A stretch of DNA of 5,844 nt from an uncultured Pseudomonadota bacterium (GCA_903832105.1 CAILAO010000270.1:1-5844), one strand, 5' to 3'. Positions 1 to 5,719 are shown, counted from the first letter of the stretch. Notes: generated from the sequence alone by a model not told the origin. Translations and numbers: made by a program.

Positions 1-121
1 TGTAACTACATGATATTTTATTGATTTTATTCACATAAGCCCCTTTTGGAATAATGGTCCACAGCACTGTTCCTAGTAGATCTGCCACTAAAATTTATAA
101 AAACAAACGGTTAGACAACAT

Positions 122-163
122 TAATAGGGTTGGGAGAGTTTTGAACTCCCCCCATACCTATTA
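122..163 (+). other. Imperfect hairpin in the 5' non-coding region
   Basis: Outer arms TAATAGG (122-128) and CCTATTA (157-163) are perfect complements. Inside them GGGAG (132-136) pairs with CTCCC (146-150), and TT/AA can pair further in. A mini-hairpin with a TTCG loop (AC-TTCG-GT) follows immediately at 163-170. There is no T-run after the stem, so this is not a standard intrinsic terminator. It lies about 175 bp upstream of the first protease start and could be a leader RNA structure, the 3' end of an upstream transcript, or an operator. I cannot match it to a named riboswitch class. The rest of 1-338 shows no convincing gene. Confidence 0.35.
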
Positions 164-236
164 CTTCGGTGGAATGTTGGAAAACTTTAGTGATTTTAAG
201 GAAAAATATAAAATCTTTTAATTTAGGAAGGTTATT

Positions 237-275
237 ATGCCATTGGATCAGATCCATTTTAGCCTTTTTGTCTGA
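237..275 (+). CDS. Possible 12-codon leader ORF
   Basis: ATG at 237 is preceded by a strong Shine-Dalgarno-like AGGAAGG (225-231) at 5 bp spacing, and it opens a 12-codon frame (MPLDQIHFSLFV) ending in TGA at 273-275. The ribosome site is better than the one in front of the protease at 339, which is the only reason to list it. The peptide has no recognisable features and overlaps the -35 element of the candidate promoter at 272-301. It could be a leader peptide, a relic of a lost gene, or chance in AT-rich DNA. I favour chance. Confidence 0.12.
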   Translation: MPLDQIHFSLFV

Positions 276-301
276 CAAGTTTTGAATTAGAATCGTATTA
301 A
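272..301 (+). promoter_or_regulatory. Candidate sigma70 promoter for the protease operon
   Basis: CTGACA (272-277, five of six consensus bases) is followed after 18 bp by TATTAA (296-301, four of six). Transcription would start near 308 and leave a leader of about 30 nt before the ATG at 339. The leader contains AAGGA (322-326), which is a usable but rather distant (12 bp) ribosome site. No operator is evident. The assignment rests on motif match and position only. Confidence 0.35.
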
Positions 302-338
302 CTAATTCTTTTATCTTTTGTAAGGAAAGAGTGATTTT

Positions 339-1082
339 ATGAGTTTGATCACTAAATTAGTGTTTATTACATTGGTCTTGGCAAGTCTGGGGCTAAGCAA
401 TAAAGCGTCTGATATTCGAGTTATTAACGGCCAACCAGTTCCGCCCGGAAAATTTAATGAGATTGTTTTTCTGCATATGGCCGATCACAAATGCACGGCG
501 ACAATTGTCGGGCCGCGTACTCTTCTTACTGCTGCGCATTGTATTGATGTCGCTCCTGATACCTGGTTTGAATTTAAAGGACAAAAATACACGGCATTTT
601 TTTATCAAAGTCCTCTTTATATTTCCTCGATGGACGACGATATGGCCATCGGCTTCACAGAAAAAGACATGGTAGGGGCCAATCCTGCTACTGTCGGTCA
701 CGCGATACGGGAAAAAGCCAACGTGCGTTTTTTCGGTTACGGATGCGATTCTATTGCTGGAACAGGTATTGGGGTCTTGCGATTTGGTGACAGCATCATT
801 CAAGTTATCGGCAGTGACGTCAATGGTTACAATTTTACAACCCATGAAAACGGCGAAAGTGGCGCGATGATTTGCAATGGTGATTCTGGAGGCCCAAATT
901 TTTTGGTTGAAAACGGTCAATTGTTTTTAGTCGGAATCAACAGGTCAACGGACTTTGCGGGGGAGAGCGACTTTACCAATCTGACTCATCCGGCGTCGAG
1001 GGAGTTCATCGAAAAAACAATAGAAGAACATGGCGCCAAGGTTTGTGGCATAAATCAAAAGTGTACTCCCTGGCCGATGTGA
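339..1082 (+). CDS. Secreted trypsin-fold serine protease (family S1A) zymogen
   Basis: This is a 247-residue exported chymotrypsin-fold endopeptidase. Residues 1 to about 23 form a signal peptide (Lys6, hydrophobic core 7-19, likely cut after Ala23). A very short propeptide ends at Arg27, and Arg27|VING is the classic S1A activation junction: the new Val28 amino terminus should salt-bridge to Asp182. The catalytic triad is visible as His67 in TAAHC, Asp101 in DDDMAI and Ser183 in GDSGGP. Cys52-Cys68 matches the conserved disulfide around the histidine; Cys136, Cys179, Cys236 and Cys242 are the others. The residue six before Ser183, equivalent to position 189 at the base of the S1 pocket, is Met177 rather than the Asp of trypsin, so Arg/Lys specificity is not expected. 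Length is usual for a single-domain S1A enzyme. It should act in the periplasm or outside the cell. The next gene starts 40 bp downstream on the same strand, suggesting an operon. The protease identity is firm; the substrate is unknown. Confidence 0.93.
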   Translation: MSLITKLVFITLVLASLGLSNKASDIRVINGQPVPPGKFNEIVFLHMADHKCTATIVGPRTLLTAAHCIDVAPDTWFEFKGQKYTAFFYQSPLYISSMDDDMAIGFTEKDMVGANPATVGHAIREKANVRFFGYGCDSIAGTGIGVLRFGDSIIQVIGSDVNGYNFTTHENGESGAMICNGDSGGPNFLVENGQLFLVGINRSTDFAGESDFTNLTHPASREFIEKTIEEHGAKVCGINQKCTPWPM

Positions 1083-1122
1083 TAGGCTGGGTGATTTTAA
1101 CTTAAACTTTTGGAGAAAAAAA

Positions 1123-1872
1123 ATGAAAGCATTTTTTCCGATTTTGGTTGTATTGTTTCTCGTGGCTTTGACCAACGCCTGCGGCTCAAGCAAGAGCGGA
1201 GGCCGCAGTCAGTTGCAAGCCATCATTCCGCCGAATTCATTGGAGCCGATCGAAAAAGCCATAGGGACTCCGCTATATGAGGCCTCGCGTTCCGTGGCCC
1301 GGGCCGATTTAGATGGATATTGCACGTCCATCCGCATTTCGCGTGATCTCTTTATGACAAATCAGCATTGTTTTCTTGATACCACGTGCCAGCGTACTAC
1401 TTTCACATTAGCCTATGAGAATGACATTTCCGCAGAAAACCGCCCCGTGTTTCAATGCGAGGAGGTTTTGCTCACTCATTTTATGCTGGACTACAGCATC
1501 GCCAGGGTCAGTGAAACCACAAACCTTGATTCACTGCAAAAATATCCACCGGCCATTTTGTCGGCTAAGCTTCCTGAAGAGGGTTTGCAGCTTTTTGCTC
1601 CTGGACATCCCAGGGGAAGGCTCATGGAAATGGATCGCAGTGATCAATGCAAAATCACGGAAATGAGTTTTGATCAAATTTATCACACTTGTGACAATGA
1701 ATTAGGTTCCAGCGGATCGCCCTTATTTGATAGGGCCACGCTCCATGTAATCGGCATTAACTGGGGCGAGGCCCCGCAAATCAATGCGGGAACCGCCATG
1801 TCGGCCATCCTGGAAGATATCCAACAAAACAAGCCGGAATTGTATAAGGAACTTAGGGTTTCAAGTAATTAG
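1123..1872 (+). CDS. Putative lipoprotein serine protease, V8/Trypsin_2-like
   Basis: This 249-residue exported protein has a trypsin-like peptidase domain. The N-terminus has Lys2, a hydrophobic core (3-16) and LTNAC ending at Cys20, a slightly degenerate lipobox followed by a Gly/Ser/Lys-rich linker (21-30). That pattern suggests a lipid-anchored enzyme tethered at the envelope. The triad reads His82 (TNQHC), Asp123 (LDYSIA) and Ser197 (GSSGSP). The CDNELGSSGSP block is typical of Trypsin_2/glutamyl-endopeptidase-like bacterial enzymes rather than S1A trypsins. There is no VING-type activation junction, so it is probably not a zymogen of that kind. Cysteines at 67, 83, 89, 112, 176 and 190 could form up to three disulfides. 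GGAG (1112-1115) lies 7 bp before the ATG and supports this start. It sits 40 bp behind the S1A protease, probably co-transcribed. Its stop codon TAG ends on the first base of a 16-bp hairpin arm. Protease identity is strong; lipidation is likely but not certain. Confidence 0.9.
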   Translation: MKAFFPILVVLFLVALTNACGSSKSGGRSQLQAIIPPNSLEPIEKAIGTPLYEASRSVARADLDGYCTSIRISRDLFMTNQHCFLDTTCQRTTFTLAYENDISAENRPVFQCEEVLLTHFMLDYSIARVSETTNLDSLQKYPPAILSAKLPEEGLQLFAPGHPRGRLMEMDRSDQCKITEMSFDQIYHTCDNELGSSGSPLFDRATLHVIGINWGEAPQINAGTAMSAILEDIQQNKPELYKELRVSSN

Positions 1873-1906
1873 ATTTTGCTGAAAAAGTCCCTTTTTCAGC
1901 AAAATC
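1872..1906. repeat. Perfect 16-bp inverted repeat abutting the protease stop
   Basis: GATTTTGCTGAAAAAG (1872-1887) is the exact reverse complement of CTTTTTCAGCAAAATC (1891-1906), with the 3-nt loop TCC. The first base is the G of the protease TAG stop. Neither strand has a T-tract after the stem, so the element is atypical as an intrinsic terminator, although such a long stem could still stop or stabilise transcripts from both converging sides. The core GCTGAAAAAGTCC resembles, from memory, the terminal repeats of some insertion sequences. With a transposase relic about 50 bp away, a leftover IS end is a reasonable alternative. Confidence 0.7.
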
Positions 1907-1908
1907 GT

Positions 1909-1940
1909 ATCCCGAGGGAGCCAAAGGCGACCGTCGGGAT
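1909..1940. repeat. GC-rich REP-like imperfect hairpin
   Basis: ATCCCGA (1909-1915) pairs with TCGGGAT (1934-1940). Inside, GG/CC (1917-1918 with 1931-1932) and GCC/GGC (1920-1922 with 1926-1928) continue the stem around an AAA loop, interrupted by a G-G mismatch and a small internal loop. It is much richer in GC than its surroundings and lies two bases after the 16-bp hairpin. This is the general form of a dispersed extragenic palindrome. Whether it is repeated elsewhere in the genome cannot be seen from this window. Confidence 0.5.
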
Positions 1941-1954
1941 CTCGACATATAAGA

Positions 1955-2110
1955 TTTGTCTTTTTCCTCATCTTCTAGAAGGAATCCAAATCTTTTCTTG
2001 TCGTTCATCTTTACATCTGCACATTTGAGAGGGATGAGAAAATTTCCACCGATACGTCCGATCTGAAAGATCTCTTCCAAACTCGTAAAGTTTTCCAAGT
2101 TTGCCCTTCT
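1955..2110 (-). pseudogene. Frameshifted fragment of an IS transposase
   Basis: Reading the minus strand from 2108, one frame gives KGKLGKLYEFGR (2108-2073). The adjacent frame continues from 2071 with IFQIGRIGGNFLIP and on through a charged stretch ending near 1955 (EDEEKDK). Removing one base at 2071 joins them as FGRVFQIGRIGGNFLIP. This reads as a natural block, and I associate a run of this kind (KGKxGKxxEFGRVFQxGRIGGNFL) with DDE transposases of insertion sequences. That family call is from memory and cannot be checked here; the exact family is uncertain. Both flanks of a normal transposase are missing: about 50 residues survive, bounded by the VWA gene's 3' end and the double hairpin at 1872-1940. 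There is no credible start codon or ribosome site. It is best read as a decayed IS remnant, not an expressed gene. Confidence 0.55.
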
Positions 2111-2166
2111 TGATACATGCAACATCTGACAAATGAAATGAGAGGAGAGCCATGGCAGTGCGTTGG

Positions 2167-3357
2167 CTAGGGAGTCTTTGTAATCTTTTCACCCTTCACA
2201 AATTTCACTGATAGGACGGACTCAATCGCGACGCCATTCTGATCTTTTGCTTGTACAACGATTTGATTGATCACTTCTTCTTTACCGTTACCAATTAGTA
2301 AGAAAGGAGCAGTCTCAAAAGACCATTTCGATGGGCCATCTTTTCTAAAGTAACTAAGCGGTATATTTTCTGTTTCGCCAGTAGATAGTTTAAATAAAGC
2401 ATGTCCAGTTCGTTCATCGATAATTGTTTCAGGAAACTTTACAATTTCAGAAGCTAGTTCGTTTGCTTTCAATGCGACGCGAACCCTATCGGATCCCCCC
2501 GCAATTTGCTCGAGAACATCATAAGCTTTGGTATCAGACTGATCTCCAAGAAGAAGCGTATTAAGCGTTAAGTCGCCAAATTGATTTCGAAAATGTTGGC
2601 CGGCTTCAATGCCAGATTCTAAGGGGTCTTCGCCTCCTCGGGTTGGCTCTCCATCAGAAATAAAATAGGTAACCTTTCGTCCTGAGACTCCACTCATAAC
2701 CCGCTCAGCAGATTGAAAGATGGCGGTATAATTCGTTGCAGAATCAAGTCCATAAGCTGTCCCATCAATGCCCCCTGGGTTTTCAGGGTCATATCCAAAA
2801 CTCTCGTCTTGAACGACATACTGGCAGAAATAGTCTTTCGTGAGTTTTTCTTGAAATTTTGAAAGACTTAATGGCTTTATTGCCCGAGCGTTTAGTACCT
2901 CTCCCGCAAAAGGAATCATGGCGATGAGAGCACGATCTTCTCCTCTTTTCTCGTCAACTATTTTTTGAACAATAGCCTTTGCAGCTTCAAGCCGTCCGCA
3001 CGATCCATTTATTTGGGGATCATTTCCATTAATAATGGGCTGGTTGGTTTCTGGTCTATGACGACCCATCGAACCCGAAAAATCTATAAGAAAAAGAACA
3101 ATAAGACGATCGGTTTGCAGAGGACAGAAAGAACCTTGAATTTTGACAGTTACCTGGGTTTCTTCCGTGTAGACAAGACTCGCCTCTTCAGATCGAACGC
3201 CCGTTTTCTCATCACACGTCAGAGAAAAGTCCTTCGAAACCTGATTTGGGCTTGTGACATAATCACCATTGCCTGAAAATTTTGATTGGTTGCAGAAACT
3301 AAAAGAGCTAATCAAGAACGCGACTGCGAGGATTCTGACGTTTCCACCCTTACTCAT
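2167..3357 (-). CDS. Exported VWA-domain protein, possible lipoprotein
   Basis: This is a 396-residue protein with a von Willebrand factor A domain, a fold that binds ligands or partner proteins through a divalent metal. The MIDAS site is complete: Asp92-x-Ser94-x-Ser96 in FLIDFSGSM, Thr208 in SATNYTA and Asp235 in YFISDGEPT. The VWA domain spans about 83-310 and is followed by a 90-residue beta-rich tail. The N-terminus carries Lys3/Arg8 and a hydrophobic core (9-21) ending at Cys22, followed by Asn-Gln-Ser-Lys. The FSFC context is a poor lipobox, so a lipoprotein is possible and a cleaved signal peptide is the alternative. Mature cysteines at 48, 78, 120 and 178 could form two disulfides. 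I chose the ATG at 3357, not the in-frame one at 3390, because AAAGGAG (3368-3362) precedes it by 4 bp and the signal peptide starts there. A weak promoter (TTTAAC 3464-3459, 17 bp, CATAAA 3441-3436) lies upstream. No partner genes adjoin it; the ligand is unknown. Confidence 0.88.
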   Translation of the reverse strand: MSKGGNVRILAVAFLISSFSFCNQSKFSGNGDYVTSPNQVSKDFSLTCDEKTGVRSEEASLVYTEETQVTVKIQGSFCPLQTDRLIVLFLIDFSGSMGRHRPETNQPIINGNDPQINGSCGRLEAAKAIVQKIVDEKRGEDRALIAMIPFAGEVLNARAIKPLSLSKFQEKLTKDYFCQYVVQDESFGYDPENPGGIDGTAYGLDSATNYTAIFQSAERVMSGVSGRKVTYFISDGEPTRGGEDPLESGIEAGQHFRNQFGDLTLNTLLLGDQSDTKAYDVLEQIAGGSDRVRVALKANELASEIVKFPETIIDERTGHALFKLSTGETENIPLSYFRKDGPSKWSFETAPFLLIGNGKEEVINQIVVQAKDQNGVAIESVLSVKFVKGEKITKTP

Positions 3358-3519
3358 ATCGCTCCTTTCAGAAGTCATTTGGAATATCAAGAGCTACAAC
3401 ACAGCAGGAGACAGCCCAAAGCGGCTTTTAAGCAATTTATGTGCCTAAGTGAAAAAAAGTTAAACACTTGTCATATTTGCTACTTATTTGAATTAATTAA
3501 GGATTTTAGATTGGATTGT

Positions 3520-3548
3520 TTGACAACTATTTCGACAAAGTGTCTAAA
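3520..3548 (+). promoter_or_regulatory. Candidate distal promoter for the small secreted protein
   Basis: A perfect TTGACA (3520-3525) is followed after 17 bp by TCTAAA (3543-3548, four of six). A start near 3555 would give a leader of about 88 nt before the ATG at 3643. The -10 region lies within the AGTGTC/GACACT inverted repeat at 3539-3559, which would place a bound regulator over the initiation site. Confidence 0.35.
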
Positions 3549-3559
3549 GTTTTGACACT
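3539..3559. promoter_or_regulatory. Inverted repeat AGTGTC-N9-GACACT, possible operator
   Basis: AGTGTC (3539-3544) and GACACT (3554-3559) are exact complements separated by 9 bp, giving a centre-to-centre distance of 15 bp. The repeat covers the -10 and start region of the distal candidate promoter. The geometry suits a dimeric DNA-binding protein, but no regulator gene is in the window and six-base arms can arise by chance. Confidence 0.25.
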
Positions 3560-3579
3560 GCACAGAAGAACTGGCTTGC

Positions 3580-3609
3580 TCGACTGAGATAATTTTATCA
3601 TGATAATAT
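3580..3609 (+). promoter_or_regulatory. Candidate proximal extended -10 promoter with a 12-bp palindrome
   Basis: TCGACT (3580-3585, four of six) is followed after 18 bp by TAATAT (3604-3609) with an upstream TGA (3601-3603), an extended -10 arrangement. The start would be near 3615, leaving about 28 nt before the ATG at 3643. The perfect palindrome TTATCATGATAA (3595-3606) overlaps the -10 and could be an operator. This is a competing or additional promoter to the one at 3520-3548. Confidence 0.3.
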
Positions 3610-3642
3610 GCGGTGTGAAACTGTAACTAAGGGGGAATATCA

Positions 3643-3999
3643 ATGGAAAATAGAAAACTTTTACTCAGCATGATGGTTCTGTTTGGATTTCTTGGTTTTT
3701 CTTTAATCGCTGTCTCTAGCGATGTTATCCGCCTTAAACCAGGTTCCAATATTGACGTTAAACCAAATACCACAACAACCGTCATCTGCGAAGGAACTCC
3801 AGCAGATCAAGCAGTCTCTTACTGCAAATGCCGATGGGAAAATTTAAATCCTGAAAATAGTCTCTTAAAGAAAGGCTACGTCCTATACAGAGTGACAGTC
3901 ATCGACAAACAAAAAGTTGAAGATGTCGTGTCCATTTACGAAAACGAAAAACAGGCCTGCGAATCTGCGATGGTATCTCACCCCGCTTGTAAAAGATAA
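3643..3999 (+). CDS. Small secreted protein with five cysteines, function unknown
   Basis: This is a 118-residue protein I cannot assign to a named family. Residues 1-26 make a clear signal peptide: Arg4 and Lys5, hydrophobic core 6-24, small residues around Ser25-Ser26 as the likely cut. The mature chain is about 92 residues, starting DVIRLKPGS and continuing with a Thr-rich strand (NTTTTVICEG, Cys49). Other cysteines are Cys61 and Cys63 (a CKC motif), Cys106 and Cys116, an odd total of five, so one is unpaired or makes an intermolecular bond. The C-terminus is CKR. The build suggests a small disulfide-stabilised beta protein in the periplasm or outside the cell. AAGGGGGA (3629-3636) sits 6 bp before the ATG and supports the start. 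It is monocistronic: divergent from the VWA gene and convergent, 13 bp from stop to stop, with the flavoprotein. An export signal, good ribosome site and upstream promoter-like elements make it a real gene despite its size. Confidence 0.75.
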   Translation: MENRKLLLSMMVLFGFLGFSLIAVSSDVIRLKPGSNIDVKPNTTTTVICEGTPADQAVSYCKCRWENLNPENSLLKKGYVLYRVTVIDKQKVEDVVSIYENEKQACESAMVSHPACKR

Positions 4000-4012
4000 T
4001 TTTTTCGGACGG

Positions 4013-5647
4013 TTATAGCGTTTCCAATATCTTGCGAGCCACTTCGAGGCCATCAAGCGCGGCACTAACAATGCCGCCTGCGTATCCGGCACCTTCCCCC
4101 GCAGGATAGAGCCCTGGATGGGTTTCGGACTGCATATTTTCTCCGCGAACAATCGTAACTGGAGACGACGTCTTGGTCTCGACTCCAATAAGCATCGCAT
4201 CTTGGCTGATGAATCCACGCATTTTTTTATCAAACAGAATCATCGCAGCCTTAAGGGCTTGGGCAATAGGTTCAGAAAAGAGAGTTTCGAGAGGGTAGGG
4301 TACGACTCCCGGTCGATAAGTCGAAGCTAATAATTTGTCACTGACCTTCTTAGAGAAGCGCTTCGACTTTTCCTTAAGAAAGTCAGTTAATCTTTCAGCG
4401 GGCGCATTCCAGGAAGACCCGCCAGCACGAAAAGCTGTGTTTTCGAGATGCATTTGATATTTCATGCCGCCAAACGGGGATTCGTCGCCAAAGTCTCTTT
4501 TCGAAATGTTGACAATTAAGGCCGCATTGGCAAACCCACTATCCCTTTTACAAAGGCTCATTCCGTTAACCGAAAGAAGACCCTCTTGAGAAGCTGTCGG
4601 TAAAACGTAGCCACCCGGACACATGCAAAAGCTCCAAACACCCCTTTCACCAACTCGCGCAGTGAGCTTATAGTCCGCTGAAGGAAGCGTCTTTTTGGAC
4701 TTTTCAAGAGCCTTTTTCCCAAACTGTATTTCGTTAATAAGATCTTGAGGATATTCAACCCTTAAGCCAACGGCAAAAGCTTTGGAGGTCATACCCACAC
4801 CGTTCCGAGAAAGCATTTCAAGTGTATCACGGGCAGAATGTCCAATTGCAAGAACGAGATGGTTGGTTTCGAGCGAGGTTCCGTCTGATAGTTTGATATT
4901 ATACCGAGGGCTTTTAGGGGAGTATTCAAAATCAAGAAATTTCTTTTTAAAAAGAAACGTCGTTCCTCGTTCAATCAAAGCCATGCGCATATTTTTAACG
5001 ATGTTAACAAGATAATCGCTTCCGATATGAGGGCGTGCTTCAAAAAGAATTTCCTTGGGTGCGCCGAAGAAAACCCATCTCTCATAAAGATAAGGAATCC
5101 ATGGGTGTTTCTTTCCCGTTAGAAGCTTTCCGTCTGAAAATGTGCCGGCGCCTCCTTCACCAAAACAAAAGTTGCTTTCTGGGTTAAAGAGCCCCTTCTG
5201 GCAAAATTCTTGCGTCGATTTTCTTCTCTCTTCAACAGATTCGCCCCTCTCGATCACAATGGGAGAAACACCTGCTTCAGCGAGTAGCCATGCTGCAAAA
5301 ATTCCAGCCGGCCCGCTGCCGATAATAATGGGCGCTAGTGAGGTACGACTGGAATGAATTTTTTTCGATACTCCAGATAGCGGGTTAGGAGATTCTTTAA
5401 ATACGGACATTTTAATGAGATCGGGATTTCTTTTTATAAGCGCGGCTTCATCACAAAAAGTCGCAGAAACCTCATACAAGTAATGGATGAATGACTTTTT
5501 TCTTGCATCCAGCGATCTTTTTAGAACAGTAAGATCGCGAATATCTTCTGAATCAATTTTAAGAAGTTCACAGATTTTTCTTTTGAGAAGAATATCCTGA
5601 GGTTCTTCACTTATTGGAACGATGACGGGTCGAATTATAAGAGTCAT
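4013..5647 (-). CDS. FAD-dependent dehydrogenase, COG2509-type, uncharacterised
   Basis: This is a 544-residue cytoplasmic flavoprotein with no signal peptide or membrane segment. Residues 1-75 form the small N-terminal domain of this family, with the typical block KRSLDARKKS near 43-52. The FAD-binding Rossmann motif follows at 107-115 (IIIGSGPAG) with Glu133-Arg134 at the end of the second strand, where the adenosine ribose is held. Further family blocks are GEGGAGTFSDGKL (163-175), ARPHIGSD (204-211), FCMCPGGYV (340-348) and the C-terminal GLYPAGEGAGYAGG (512-525), which closes over the cofactor. Length is normal for these uncharacterised proteins; the substrate is unknown, although the relation to other two-dinucleotide-fold oxidoreductases implies hydride transfer. 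TGAGGA (5659-5654) lies 6 bp before the ATG and fixes the start. It is transcribed alone, converging with the small secreted protein gene. No defect or frameshift is visible. Family membership is firm; any specific reaction would be a guess. Confidence 0.92.
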   Translation of the reverse strand: MTLIIRPVIVPISEEPQDILLKRKICELLKIDSEDIRDLTVLKRSLDARKKSFIHYLYEVSATFCDEAALIKRNPDLIKMSVFKESPNPLSGVSKKIHSSRTSLAPIIIGSGPAGIFAAWLLAEAGVSPIVIERGESVEERRKSTQEFCQKGLFNPESNFCFGEGGAGTFSDGKLLTGKKHPWIPYLYERWVFFGAPKEILFEARPHIGSDYLVNIVKNMRMALIERGTTFLFKKKFLDFEYSPKSPRYNIKLSDGTSLETNHLVLAIGHSARDTLEMLSRNGVGMTSKAFAVGLRVEYPQDLINEIQFGKKALEKSKKTLPSADYKLTARVGERGVWSFCMCPGGYVLPTASQEGLLSVNGMSLCKRDSGFANAALIVNISKRDFGDESPFGGMKYQMHLENTAFRAGGSSWNAPAERLTDFLKEKSKRFSKKVSDKLLASTYRPGVVPYPLETLFSEPIAQALKAAMILFDKKMRGFISQDAMLIGVETKTSSPVTIVRGENMQSETHPGLYPAGEGAGYAGGIVSAALDGLEVARKILETL

Positions 5648-5690
5648 ACTCAGTCCTCAATTCAAGTCGAACATAGAAAATACCTAAACG

Positions 5691-5719
5691 AGTATATTTT
5701 TATTTTATGAAAAAGAGAA
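5691..5719 (-). promoter_or_regulatory. Candidate promoter for the FAD dehydrogenase
   Basis: On the minus strand TATACT (5696-5691, five of six) is a good -10 element, with only a weak -35, TTCTCT (5719-5714), 17 bp upstream across a very AT-rich spacer. The start would be near 5684, leaving a leader of about 37 nt to the ATG at 5647. The -10 is the main support. Confidence 0.35.

Noticed and set aside
131..156. Resemblance of the GGGAG/CTCCC hairpin to a tRNA T-arm or anticodon arm.
   Set aside because: The loop lacks the TTCGA/TTCAA T-loop core, no acceptor stem, D-arm or CCA end can be built around it, and the anticodon reading has a mismatched stem.
393..920. A 175-codon open frame antisense to the first protease.
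   Set aside because: It is a mirror of a gene with an intact triad and signal peptide, has no ribosome site of note, and its translation shows no domain-like pattern.
1872..1906. Calling the 16-bp hairpin a confident rho-independent terminator.
   Set aside because: The stem is long, but neither strand has a T-tract after it, and an IS or repeat origin explains it equally well.
1853..2125. A 90-codon minus-strand frame as a standalone hypothetical gene.
   Set aside because: It runs through both hairpins, overlaps the protease 3' end and only makes sense as part of a frameshifted transposase relic.
3358..3390. The upstream in-frame ATG at 3390 as the VWA start.
   Set aside because: It would put 11 extra residues before the signal peptide, while a strong AAAGGAG lies just ahead of the ATG at 3357.
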